A stretch of DNA of 64,000 bases from Novosphingobium sp. Leaf2 (lineage in GTDB: Bacteria > Pseudomonadota > Alphaproteobacteria > Sphingomonadales > Sphingomonadaceae): contig NZ_LMJY01000017.1 in NCBI RefSeq assembly GCF_001421325.1, positions 62,001 through 126,000 of the forward strand. Reading direction: 5' to 3'. Below are positions 9,241-17,882 of this stretch, piece after piece. A program made the translations under genes and the position numbers. The notes beneath the pieces were generated by a model that worked only from the letters and a program-made list of their open reading frames with translations, was not told where the DNA came from and did no database searches. How positions within the stretch are numbered: position 1 is the first letter of the stretch; each line of letters begins with the position of its first letter.

Positions 9241-11925
9241 GTGCCGGGCCGCGTGCGCATGACGATGACCGAAGGGGAGGTGCCGCCGCCCTTCCTGCCT
9301 GACGTGCGGCTGGCCCGTTTGGGACGGCATGTGGCGTTCGACGCTACCTGGCGTGTGCTGCAGGTGTACGGGCCGACCGGGCTGGGCAAGACCACACTGC
9401 TGTCTGCCGCAGCCCACGCCGCCAGCGCCGACGTGCAATACCGCTGGCTCGATGTCGAGCCGTCCCACATGGCCGACCCTGCCGTGTTTCTGGATGCACT
9501 GGCGGGCGCGATACTGGCGCGCGCTGGCGGCGATGCGCCTGCAGGCACCCGCGCCACCGGCGAACGGCTTGGCGCGGTTCGGGCCTGGGTCAATGCCGCG
9601 CCCCATCCGGTGATGCTGGTGGTGGACGCGGGAAACCTGGATCTGGGGTCGCACGGCAAGGTGCTTGGTCACCTGCTGCAATGCACCGGGGCCGGTCTGC
9701 GGCTGAGCCTGATCTCACGCACGCCATGCAGCCCGATGCTGGCGCAGCTGCGATCGCCGCATCTGGTGCGATCGATTCTGCCCGCGCAGCTGGCCTTCAC
9801 GCCGGACGAGGGGACCGCGTATCGCCGGCAGGCCGGGCATGAGGCTGCATCATGCCTCCACGGCGTGACGCTAGGCTGGCCCATCGCCGAAGCGACGGCG
9901 GCCGGGATGGCGGACGCGGATCGTAACCCGGGCGGGTTGCTTGACGACGCGGGCGGACTGCTGGCTGCCGTGATCCACGACAACATCTGGCTCGGTTTGT
10001 CAGACGCTGTGCGGCGGGTGCTGGCGGACACCTCGATGCTCGATACGGTGGAAACCGGACTGCTTGCCCGCCTCGCTGGCCCGGAGCCGGTTCATGGCAT
10101 CCTCCACGACATCGATCGCCTCGCCCCGCTTGGCCAGGTGCGCCACGGGCCGGACGGCGGGTTCACCCTCCACCCGCTGCTGCGCACCTTCGCCGCGCGC
10201 CAGTTGCTGAATGCGGAATCGGGGCGCCGGGCAGCGGCCTATCGCCACGCGCTGTTGCATCTGGCGCAAGCGGGTGCGCCGGAAGCCGCGATCGCGCTGG
10301 TGCAGAATGCAGGCGATCAGGCGCTGGCACGCATGGCCTTCGAAACTTTCACCAGCACCGATCTGCTGCGATCGTCGGGCTATGGCCGCCTGAAGCTGGC
10401 GATGGCGCAGATGGCGCCCCATGCGGTCGAACAGTCTGCGCAGATCTGCATCACCCAGGCGATCGTCGCCATGAAGGACGGGCGGTTTCGCGAAGCGCGA
10501 CGATTGCTGCAGGCTGCCGGCGCGCGTTTGAGCGAAGACATGGCCTACCAGTCGCCAACGCTGTCGCGCGTCTATGCGGACTATGTGATCGCGCAGCACG
10601 TGCTCGCCTTTCACTCCCACACGGAACTCACGGACGCGCAAGTGGCGGAAGGCGCGTTCTGGTCCAGCTACACCAACGATCTCACCAATGCCGCATTCGT
10701 TCACGCGCTGCGCAGCCTGCATTATCTGCGACGTGGCGACACGGGTCAGGCACAGGAACAGATCGAAGCCGCCCGCAGCACGTACGAGCGCGCCGCAAGC
10801 TATTACGGCTTGGGTTCAGCCCTGCTGGTGGAGGCTATGATCGCTCTTGCCAGCGGGCGGCTGGAGCATGCCAGCAAACTTGCCGACGATGCGCGTCTGC
10901 TGATCGCGCAGGCGATGCCGGACGATGCCGGGCTTATCGCGGTAGCCGATTGCATCTTGTGCGAAGTCCAACTGGAGCGTGGGCACACACAGGGCCTGCC
11001 GGAGCGCATCAACGCCGCGCTGCGAGATCTTGAAGCGGGCGAGGGGTGGCCCGATGCTTTCGTCATCGGCTACCGGGTGGGTGCCCGCGCTGCTTTGACG
11101 CAAGACGATCCCGATGGCGCGCTGGCCTTGCTGGACCGCGGCATCCGGCTGATGCGCGGTCGTGGCTTGCGCGATATCGAGGGCTTTTGCCGTATGCTGC
11201 GCGCCGGCGTGGTGTCTTGCGGCTATCAGGGCGATGGTGAACACCCGCGTGCCCGTTGGCGCCAGCTCGATACCGAGGCGGATCACGCATCGGGGCTTGC
11301 GATCGGTTGGCGGGCCAGCGATGAGGCCTGTCTGCTCGACGCGCAAGAGGCGCTGGATCTTCGCGACCGTGACACGCTGGAGCATGTCGTCACGGGCCTG
11401 CTCGATGACGCCGAAACCGGTGGCCGCCGAAACGCGATCATCCGCGCCCTGGTTTTCAGGGCCCTGTGCGCCTTCGAGTTTGGTGCGCCGGACACGGCCA
11501 TCCAGGCGCTCTATCGCGCCATCAGCCTGGCCGAGCCTGAAGGCGTGTTGCAGCCGTTCATCGAAGGCGGGGCGGCGCTGCTGCTCGTCATGGAAAAGAT
11601 GAAGGCGGCATCGTTCTTCCGGGCAGCGCGGCGCAATACCCGCAGTTTTTGCGCGGCCGTGGTGAAAGCGATCGCCGGGCGGGCAAAGGCGGCATCGGGC
11701 GGGCTGGTGTTCGCGCCGCGCGAATTACAGGTTCTCCAGCTACTCGCCCAGCGTCAGGCCACCAAGACGATCGCCCGGGAACTGGACGTGTCCGCAAGTG
11801 CGGTGAAATTCCATCTGCAGAACATTTTCCAGAAGCTGGGGGTAAACAAGCGCGCCGAGGCCGTGCTTGAAGCGCAGCGCCTTGGGGTTGTCGCCGCCAG
11901 CCAGAAACTCCTGCCGCCGCAATAG
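9241..11925 (+). CDS. Large ATP-binding LuxR-family regulator (MalT/LAL type)
   Basis: An 894-residue regulator with the MalT/LAL architecture: a P-loop GPTGLGKTTL near residue 40, a STAND-type ATPase region to about residue 330, a long helical sensor/TPR-like middle, and a C-terminal LuxR helix-turn-helix (FAPRELQVLQLLAQ, then KTIARELDVSASAVKFHLQNIFQKLGV) over the last 60 residues. Such proteins bind an inducer and ATP, oligomerise and activate transcription. The start is uncertain: GTG at 9241 gives the longest form, and ATG codons at 9259 and 9265 are alternatives; none has a strong Shine-Dalgarno. The molybdenum hydroxylase operon begins 101 nt downstream, so it is the probable target. 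Confidence 0.85.
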   Translation: MPGRVRMTMTEGEVPPPFLPDVRLARLGRHVAFDATWRVLQVYGPTGLGKTTLLSAAAHAASADVQYRWLDVEPSHMADPAVFLDALAGAILARAGGDAPAGTRATGERLGAVRAWVNAAPHPVMLVVDAGNLDLGSHGKVLGHLLQCTGAGLRLSLISRTPCSPMLAQLRSPHLVRSILPAQLAFTPDEGTAYRRQAGHEAASCLHGVTLGWPIAEATAAGMADADRNPGGLLDDAGGLLAAVIHDNIWLGLSDAVRRVLADTSMLDTVETGLLARLAGPEPVHGILHDIDRLAPLGQVRHGPDGGFTLHPLLRTFAARQLLNAESGRRAAAYRHALLHLAQAGAPEAAIALVQNAGDQALARMAFETFTSTDLLRSSGYGRLKLAMAQMAPHAVEQSAQICITQAIVAMKDGRFREARRLLQAAGARLSEDMAYQSPTLSRVYADYVIAQHVLAFHSHTELTDAQVAEGAFWSSYTNDLTNAAFVHALRSLHYLRRGDTGQAQEQIEAARSTYERAASYYGLGSALLVEAMIALASGRLEHASKLADDARLLIAQAMPDDAGLIAVADCILCEVQLERGHTQGLPERINAALRDLEAGEGWPDAFVIGYRVGARAALTQDDPDGALALLDRGIRLMRGRGLRDIEGFCRMLRAGVVSCGYQGDGEHPRARWRQLDTEADHASGLAIGWRASDEACLLDAQEALDLRDRDTLEHVVTGLLDDAETGGRRNAIIRALVFRALCAFEFGAPDTAIQALYRAISLAEPEGVLQPFIEGGAALLLVMEKMKAASFFRAARRNTRSFCAAVVKAIAGRAKAASGGLVFAPRELQVLQLLAQRQATKTIARELDVSASAVKFHLQNIFQKLGVNKRAEAVLEAQRLGVVAASQKLLPPQ

Positions 11926-11927
11926 GG

Positions 11928-11980
11928 TCACGAAAGGCTCGTGATGCCTGATGGGTGTTTGCCATCGGGGCACAAATGGC
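11928..11980. promoter_or_regulatory. inverted repeats upstream of the molybdenum hydroxylase operon
   Basis: TCACGA (11928-11933) pairs with TCGTGA (11939-11944) around a five-base loop, GATGG (11950-11954) pairs with CCATC (11962-11966), and GCCAT (11961-11965) pairs with ATGGC (11976-11980). The first hairpin could end the luxR-type gene, though no T run follows. The others may be activator sites. The word CGGGGCACAA at 11966-11975 is shared with the hyuA upstream region. Confidence 0.4.
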
Positions 11981-12026
11981 GTCTACTTTCGTTTCGTTGC
12001 CGTACCATCTTCTCAAAGGGCTCTGA

Positions 12027-12533
12027 ATGTCGCTGATCGTAAACGGGACGGCAGTGCCTGCCCCCGCTGATGCCCGCGTATCGCTGCTTGATCACTTGCG
12101 CGAAACGCTACACCTTACCGGTACCAAGAAAGGCTGCAACCAGGGCGCGTGCGGCGCCTGTACGGTGCTGGTAGAAGGGGAGCGCATCCTTTCGTGCCTG
12201 GCGCTGGCGGTGCAGTACGACGGGCGGCAGGTCACCACCGTGGAGGGGCTGGCGCAGGACGGTGCACTGCATCCCCTGCAGGCGGCATTTGTGGAGCATG
12301 ACGGGTTCCAGTGCGGCTATTGCACGCCGGGCCAGATCTGCTCGGCGATCGGCATGGCGGCAGAGGCGCAGCGCGGCGTGCCCAGCTACCTCAGCGACGA
12401 TCTGTCCGCCGATACCACGCTGACGCGCGCGGAAATTCAGGAGCGGATGAGCGGCAACTTGTGCCGCTGCGGCGCGTACAACGGCATCATCGATGCCATT
12501 CAGGCTACTATCGCCCCGAAGGTGCCCGCATGA
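12027..12533 (+). CDS. Molybdenum hydroxylase, 2Fe-2S subunit
   Basis: A 168-residue small subunit of the xanthine dehydrogenase/aldehyde oxidase family. The plant-ferredoxin-type cluster is bound by CNQGACGAC plus a later Cys near ILSCLAL, and the second cluster by CGYCTPGQ and CRCGAY. Electrons pass from the Mo site through both clusters to the FAD subunit. Unlike the periplasmic PaoA of E. coli, no twin-arginine signal is seen (MSLIVNGTAVPAP), so the enzyme should be cytoplasmic. AAGGG lies 7 nt before the ATG. The stop overlaps the start of the FAD subunit (ATGA). Confidence 0.92.
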   Translation: MSLIVNGTAVPAPADARVSLLDHLRETLHLTGTKKGCNQGACGACTVLVEGERILSCLALAVQYDGRQVTTVEGLAQDGALHPLQAAFVEHDGFQCGYCTPGQICSAIGMAAEAQRGVPSYLSDDLSADTTLTRAEIQERMSGNLCRCGAYNGIIDAIQATIAPKVPA

Positions 12534-13519
12534 CCCCGTTTGACTATGCACGGGCAGGCGAAGTCGCCGAGGCGTTGCGGCACGGCACGGCGCCCGGCGC
12601 GGCATATCTTGGTGGCGGCACCAATCTCGTCGATCTGATGCGCGAGGGTATCGCCCGTCCGGATCGGCTGATCGACGTCACCGGCCTGTCCACCACGATC
12701 GAGGAGCGCGCAGATGGCGGGTTGCTGATCGGCGCGGGGGTGCGCAACACCGCGCTGGCCGAGCATCCCGCGGTGCGCCAGCGCTATCCGATGCTGGCCC
12801 GTGCCATCCTGGCGGGCGCCTCCGCGCAGATCCGAAACATGGCGACCGTAGGCGGCAACCTGCTGCAGCGCACGCGGTGCTTCTATTTCTACGATGTCGA
12901 TGGCGCGCGCTGCAACAAGCGTGAGCCGGGATCGGGTTGCGATGCACAAGATGGGTTCAACCGCATCCACGCGGTTCTCGGCGCGTCCGATGCATGCGTG
13001 GCTACCCACCCATCTGACATGTGCGTTGCGCTCGCCGCGCTGGACGCCACGGTGCATGTGGCAGGGCCGCAAGGCAGCCGCAGCTTGCCTTTCACCGACT
13101 TGCACCGTCTGCCCGGTGACCGCCCGGATCAGGACACGGTGCTGGCGGCGGGGGAACTGATCACCGCTGTTGAGCTGGCGCCGCTCTCGTTCGGGGCGAA
13201 CGCCACGTATCGCAAGATGCGGGACCGGGCGAGCTATGCCTTCGCGCTGATTTCCGTAGCGGCGGCGGTGGAAATGGACGGGGACCGAATTGCCGATCTG
13301 CGCATCGCTTTTGGCGGGGTTGCTCACAAGCCCTGGCGCGCCACCAAGGCCGAAGCGGCGCTGCGCGGTGGACCGGCCACGCAGCAGGCGTTTCTCGATG
13401 CGGCAGCGGCGGAGTTCGCCGATGCCCGTCCGTTGCGCGATAACGCGTTCAAGCCGGCGCTGGCGGGCCGCGCTCTTGCCGCCGTGCTGGGCGCGCTGAC
13501 GACAGGAGACGTTGCATGA
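12530..13519 (+). CDS. Molybdenum hydroxylase, FAD subunit with extra Cys set (PaoB-like)
   Basis: A 329-residue FAD-binding subunit of the CoxM/PaoB type, with AYLGGGTNLVDLM and ATVGGNLLQRTRC for FAD binding. Between residues 120 and 170 it carries RCFYFYD, CNKREPGSGC and SDMC, the Cys pattern that in E. coli PaoB binds an additional [4Fe-4S] cluster; this is known for PaoB and inferred here. The ATG at 12530 overlaps the previous stop and its own stop overlaps the start of the Mo subunit (ATGA), so the three subunits are translationally coupled. Length is normal for PaoB-type subunits. Confidence 0.9.
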   Translation: MTPFDYARAGEVAEALRHGTAPGAAYLGGGTNLVDLMREGIARPDRLIDVTGLSTTIEERADGGLLIGAGVRNTALAEHPAVRQRYPMLARAILAGASAQIRNMATVGGNLLQRTRCFYFYDVDGARCNKREPGSGCDAQDGFNRIHAVLGASDACVATHPSDMCVALAALDATVHVAGPQGSRSLPFTDLHRLPGDRPDQDTVLAAGELITAVELAPLSFGANATYRKMRDRASYAFALISVAAAVEMDGDRIADLRIAFGGVAHKPWRATKAEAALRGGPATQQAFLDAAAAEFADARPLRDNAFKPALAGRALAAVLGALTTGDVA

Positions 13520-15858
13520 GCATTGTCGATACAGCGAAGCAGGCGGCACAGGGACTGTTGCAATCCGCGATGGAAAAGCTGGTGCCGCTGGCGCCCGACA
13601 GCTGGATTCCGGGCGGGGTGCCCGATCCCCTGATCGCGCGCAAGCATGGCCTCATCGGCAAGCCCGTCTCGCGGCTGGACGGCGCGCTCAAGGTGTCTGG
13701 CGGGGCGCACTTTTCGGCCGAGCACCGGTTCGATGGCATGGTCTATGCGTCGCTCGCCTACTCCACCATCGCGCGCGGCCGGATCGTTGCCATCGACAGC
13801 GCAGAGGCGCAGGCGGCGCCCGGCGTCGTTCTGGTGATGACCCATCATAACGCGCCGCGCATGGCAGCGCCCGCGCTGTTCGGGTCTTCGCCCACTGCGG
13901 TCGGTGCGTCCGACCTGCCAATCCTGCAGGACGACCGCATCCACTGGAACGGACAGCCGGTGGCCTGCATCTTGGCAGAGACGCAGGAGCAGGCTGATCA
14001 CGCAGTGTCCCTGCTGCGCGTGACGTATGCGCCCGAGCCGGCAACGACCACACTGGAAGGGGCCAAGGCGAACGGGATCGAACCGGGCGTGTTCATGGGC
14101 GGGCCCCTTGAAAACACTATCGGCGATGCCGAAGGCGCCTTCGCCAGTGCAGCGCACAAGGTCGATCACACCTATCGCACCCCGCGCCATAATCACAATC
14201 CGATCGAGCCACATGCCGCCACACTGGCATGGATCGGCGACGAACTGGTGATCCACGACGCCAGCCAGATGGTCAGCCAGCAGGCCCAGACCATCGGTGA
14301 GGTTTTCGGCCTGAAGCCCGAGCAGGTGCATCTTACCTCGCCGTATGTCGGCGGCGGGTTCGGCAGCAAGGGGCTGTGGGATCATCAGATCATCGCGGCG
14401 GCCGCGGCGCGCCTCTCAGGCCGCCCGGTGCGCATCGCCCTGTCGCGCGAGGGGGTGTACCGGATCGTCGGCGGCCGTACATTGACCGAACAGCGCGTGG
14501 CGATCGGGGCCTGCGCCGATGGCACGTTCCAGGCGTTGATCCACACCGGCCTTACGGTGATCACCCCGCACAACGCCATGCCCGAACCATTTATTCTGGG
14601 CACGCAAAGCGCCTATGCCGCGCCCAATCTGCTGTTGAAGGTGGAGGCGACGCGCATGGACTTGCTGACCAACACCTTCATGCGCGCGCCGGGCGAGGCG
14701 GTGGGTACGTTCGCACTGGAATCCGCCATTGACGAAATGGCGGTCGAGTTGGGCATCGACCCCGTCGAACTGCGCATCCGCAATGAGCCGGAGAAGGACC
14801 CCACCAGTGGGCTGCCGTTCTCCTCTCGCCACATCGTGGAGGCTTGGCGGCAGGGCGCAGCACGGTTCGGCTGGGATCAGCGCTCGCCGGTGCCGGGCGC
14901 GCGACAGGAGGGCGAGTGGCGCACCGGCATGGGCTGCGCGACCGGAACGTATCCCTATTACCGGATGCCGGGCGCCGAGGCGCGCATCACCCTTACCCGC
15001 GATGGCGACACCGTGCGCGCCAAGGTCGAAGTGGCGGCGGCGGAAATGGGCATGGGCACCGCCACCACCACCGCGATCGTGGCTGCCGAACGGCTTGGTC
15101 TGCCGATCGAGGCGATCGAGGTGGGATATGGCGATTCGGCGATACCGGGCGCGATCATGGCCGGCGGATCGCAGCAGACCGCCGCGATCGGGGCTGCGGT
15201 TATCGCGGCGCACACGGCGTTGGTAGACGAGCTGCTGGCGCTGGCCGGAAACGATTCGCCGTTGGCAGGCTTGTCCGCCGACGAGGTGGGCAGCGACGAA
15301 GGCGGCCTTGCCAAGCTGGACGAGCCGGGCCGGCGCGAAAGCTACGCCTCGATCCTTGCCCGCGCCCAGCGCGATAGCGTGACCGCTACCAAGGCGGGGT
15401 CCGCGCCGCTCGAACTCATGCACTGGTCGATGCATTCGTACAGCGCGGTGTTCTGCGAAGTGCGGGTCAACGCGGTAACCGGCGAAACGCGGGTCAGCCG
15501 CGTGCTGGGCGCGTTCGACTGCGGCCGGATCCTGAATCCCAAGACCGCGACCAGCCAGTTTCGCGGCGGCATCATCATGGGCCTGGGCATGGCGCTGATG
15601 GAAGAAACGATGGTGGACGACCGGTCGGGCCGGATCATGAACCCGAGCCTCGCCGAATATCACCTGCCGGTGCATCTGGACGTACCGGAAATCGACGTGA
15701 TCTGGACGGATATCGCCGATCCGCACACCCCGATGGGGGCGCACGGAATCGGCGAAATCGGCATCACCGGCGTTGCCGCAGCTGTTGCCAACGCCGTCTA
15801 CAATGCGACCGGAAAACGGGTACGCGATCTGCCGATCACCCTCGACCGCCTGATCTGA
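13516..15858 (+). CDS. Molybdenum hydroxylase, molybdopterin-binding catalytic subunit
   Basis: A 780-residue catalytic subunit of the xanthine dehydrogenase/aldehyde oxidoreductase family (PaoC/YagR side of the tree). The Mo cofactor regions are visible as YVGGGFGSKG, the RAPGEAVGTFALESAIDE segment and, near the end, AHGIGEIGITG, whose Glu is the expected catalytic base. It hydroxylates aldehydes or electron-poor N-heterocycles with water-derived oxygen. No chaperone or cofactor-insertion gene of the XdhC/PaoD type is visible nearby, so insertion must use a factor encoded elsewhere. Two dehydrogenase genes and the hyuAB pair in the wider region would fit heterocycle degradation, but an aldehyde substrate is as likely. 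Confidence 0.9.
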   Translation: MSIVDTAKQAAQGLLQSAMEKLVPLAPDSWIPGGVPDPLIARKHGLIGKPVSRLDGALKVSGGAHFSAEHRFDGMVYASLAYSTIARGRIVAIDSAEAQAAPGVVLVMTHHNAPRMAAPALFGSSPTAVGASDLPILQDDRIHWNGQPVACILAETQEQADHAVSLLRVTYAPEPATTTLEGAKANGIEPGVFMGGPLENTIGDAEGAFASAAHKVDHTYRTPRHNHNPIEPHAATLAWIGDELVIHDASQMVSQQAQTIGEVFGLKPEQVHLTSPYVGGGFGSKGLWDHQIIAAAAARLSGRPVRIALSREGVYRIVGGRTLTEQRVAIGACADGTFQALIHTGLTVITPHNAMPEPFILGTQSAYAAPNLLLKVEATRMDLLTNTFMRAPGEAVGTFALESAIDEMAVELGIDPVELRIRNEPEKDPTSGLPFSSRHIVEAWRQGAARFGWDQRSPVPGARQEGEWRTGMGCATGTYPYYRMPGAEARITLTRDGDTVRAKVEVAAAEMGMGTATTTAIVAAERLGLPIEAIEVGYGDSAIPGAIMAGGSQQTAAIGAAVIAAHTALVDELLALAGNDSPLAGLSADEVGSDEGGLAKLDEPGRRESYASILARAQRDSVTATKAGSAPLELMHWSMHSYSAVFCEVRVNAVTGETRVSRVLGAFDCGRILNPKTATSQFRGGIIMGLGMALMEETMVDDRSGRIMNPSLAEYHLPVHLDVPEIDVIWTDIADPHTPMGAHGIGEIGITGVAAAVANAVYNATGKRVRDLPITLDRLI

Positions 15859-15870
15859 TACACACGCAAC

Positions 15871-15909
15871 GCAGCAGCACCGGCATGCGCCTTTCACCGG
15901 TGCTGCTGC
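15871..15909. terminator. hairpin after the molybdenum hydroxylase operon
   Basis: The arms GCAGCAGCACCGG (15871-15883) and CCGGTGCTGCTGC (15897-15909) are perfect 13-base complements, 12 nt after the stop. There is no T run, so it may be a weak or factor-aided terminator, or a 3' end protector. Confidence 0.6.
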
Positions 15910-16151
15910 GGGGCGCTGCGCAAAAGGCTAGTTTGCCCAGCGCCACAGGCAATTACAGTCGGCTCTCATAAAGGGGCTCCCCCAACTTGGGGGCAGCCGC
16001 ATGATAACCGAGAGAGGCGTCTGACGACTGGAGCGACCGTGTCGCGATCTCCCCCGAGGTGGGCGTTTATGCCCAAGGTGTGAACCGTCGATAGTACCGG
16101 TCTCCAGCGCCGGCCCCAGATTACCGCGAAGCTAACATAAAGGTGGACGAG
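15910..16151 (+). promoter_or_regulatory. hairpin-rich intergenic leader before the first SDR gene
   Basis: This stretch holds no convincing gene. Successive hairpins can be drawn: GGCTCCCCCAA/TTGGGGGCAGCC at 15975-15998, GGAGCGAC/GTCGC with CTCC at 16030-16052, and GGGC/GCCC at 16061-16074, followed by ACCGG-CCGG pairing before the ribosome-binding site AGGTGG. The density of stems is unusual for an intergenic region in this window and could be a structured 5' UTR. I do not recognise it as a known riboswitch class. Confidence 0.35.
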
Positions 16152-16913
16152 ATGGCCCGATTGCAAGGCAAGGTTGCGGTAATTCTTGGCGCGTCGGATG
16201 AGCGCAGCATGGGTTATGCCACGGCCCGGCGCTTTGTGGAGGAAGGCGCCAAGGTCGTGCTGGCGGCGCGGCGGGGCGACCGCGCGGCGGCGCTGGCAGA
16301 GCAGCTGGGTGGGATCGGCATGGCCTGCGACATCACCCGCGAGGACGATCTTGCTAGGCTGGCCGCGACGGCACGCGACACGTTCGGAAAGCTGGATGTG
16401 GCGGTGAACTACTCGGGCATCGACGTGAGCGAGCCGATCCTCGAATCGACGGCTGAGGGTCTTCGCAAGTCGGCCGAGGTGCACTTCATCGGCACCACGC
16501 TGTTCATCAAGCATATGGGGCTGGCCATGACCGATGGCGGCTCCATCATCACCGCCTCGTCCCTGACCGTGCTGGCGCAGGCGCCCGGTTACGCGGCGTA
16601 TGCGGGCGCCAAGGCCGGCGCCGATGCAGTGGTGCGGATTGCCGCCAACGAGCTTGGGGAGCGCGGCATCCGCGTCAACAGCATCGCGCCGGGTTTCACC
16701 AAGAGCGCGATGACCGAAGCCTACTTCGCGATGGAGGCGGTTACCGGCGCTTTCGCCAAGGAAATTCCGTTGGGCAAGTTTGTCGTCGTGGAGGACATCG
16801 CCGAAGCCGCGCTCTGGCTTGCCGCCGAGGCCGGGTCCACCACCGGGCAGCGGATCGACGTGACCGGCGGGCAATCGCTGCGCCGGGTGCCACTGCCGGC
16901 GGATTTCGGGTGA
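16152..16913 (+). CDS. SDR-family oxidoreductase
   Basis: A 253-residue short-chain dehydrogenase. The nucleotide-binding segment is LGASDERSMGYATA, a spacing more like divergent (enoyl-reductase-like) SDRs than the classical GxxxGxG; the active site is the conserved Ser in ITASSL and Tyr/Lys in YAAYAGAKAG; and the C-terminal GGQSLRR is usual. It reduces or oxidises a carbonyl with NAD(P)H. The ATG at 16152 has AGGTGG 5 nt upstream and is preferred to the GTG at 16143. A second SDR gene follows after 81 nt on the same strand, so the two probably act in one pathway. Confidence 0.85.
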   Translation: MARLQGKVAVILGASDERSMGYATARRFVEEGAKVVLAARRGDRAAALAEQLGGIGMACDITREDDLARLAATARDTFGKLDVAVNYSGIDVSEPILESTAEGLRKSAEVHFIGTTLFIKHMGLAMTDGGSIITASSLTVLAQAPGYAAYAGAKAGADAVVRIAANELGERGIRVNSIAPGFTKSAMTEAYFAMEAVTGAFAKEIPLGKFVVVEDIAEAALWLAAEAGSTTGQRIDVTGGQSLRRVPLPADFG

Positions 16914-16994
16914 TCGTGCTGCGGCAACCAAAGCACGGCCCTTACCCAACGGCATCGGCGACTAAACTCTAACAATTGCACCAAGGACAGAGCG

Positions 16995-17810
16995 ATGACG
17001 GGAAGACTTGAGGGGAAAACGGCGCTCGTCATCGGCGCTGCGGGCCGGAACAACATGGGGCAGGTCATCGCGCGCCGCTTCGCAAAAGAAGGCGCCAGGG
17101 TCATCGTCGCCGGGCGGAAAATGGACGAGCTGGAGCGGCTGGCCAGTGAGATCGGTGGCCGTGCGGCCAAGGTGGATGTGACCAGCAAGAGCGATCTTGT
17201 TGCCGCGGCAGACTTTGCCAGGCAGGAATTCGGCTATCTCGATATCGCCCTCAACGCCACCGGCTGGGGTCTGCTGAAAGGTTTTCAGGAGACCACCGAA
17301 GAGGATTTCGACGCCATGAGCGCGCTCCAGTTCAAGGGGCCGTTTTTGTTCCTCCAGGCTATGGTTGCGGCGATGGATACCACGACCGGTGGCCGGGGTG
17401 GTTCGATCATCCAGATTTCCTCCGCAACCGCCAAGATCATGTTCCACGATCACGCAGCTTACATGGGCGCCAAGGCGGGCACCGACCATCTGGTGCGCGT
17501 GGTGGCCAACGAGTTCGGCGCGCACGGCATCCGCGCCAATACGATCTCCCCAGGGTTGACCGCATCGCCGATGACGCACGATGCAATGCAAGTGCCCGGA
17601 CTGGAGAGCGCTTTTCTCAAAGGCTATCCGCTCGGACGCATCGGCACCGCCGAAGACATCGCCGCCGCCGCCGTTTTCCTGGCATCCGACGAATGTTTCA
17701 TGACCGGCGAGGACCTTCAGGTCAGCGGCGGACTGACTTTGCGCCGCAACCCGACCCGCGACGAGATCGACGCTGCCGTCGCCGCAGCCACGGGCGCGAG
17801 CGGAGGGTAG
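16995..17810 (+). CDS. SDR-family oxidoreductase
   Basis: A 271-residue short-chain dehydrogenase, related to the preceding one: the cofactor segment is VIGAAGRNNMGQVIA, the active site has QISSAT and Tyr/Lys in YMGAKAG, and the C-terminus has QVSGGLTLRR. AAGGA lies 8 nt before the ATG. The nucleotide loop again has the divergent spacing. It is probably co-transcribed with the upstream SDR gene and converges on the isomerase gene at 17883. Which pathway it serves, the molybdenum hydroxylase or the sugar cluster, is not clear. Confidence 0.85.
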   Translation: MTGRLEGKTALVIGAAGRNNMGQVIARRFAKEGARVIVAGRKMDELERLASEIGGRAAKVDVTSKSDLVAAADFARQEFGYLDIALNATGWGLLKGFQETTEEDFDAMSALQFKGPFLFLQAMVAAMDTTTGGRGGSIIQISSATAKIMFHDHAAYMGAKAGTDHLVRVVANEFGAHGIRANTISPGLTASPMTHDAMQVPGLESAFLKGYPLGRIGTAEDIAAAAVFLASDECFMTGEDLQVSGGLTLRRNPTRDEIDAAVAAATGASGG

Positions 17811-17882
17811 CTAAGGGCGAAAGGCCGCCTGGGCGATCCTACGGGCATCAGCAGTTCTGTCTTTCAGATGGCCAACCACGGG

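Noticed and set aside
15910-16151. Known riboswitch (cobalamin, SAM, glycine) before the SDR gene
   Set aside because: Stems are present, but none of the conserved boxes of these classes is found.
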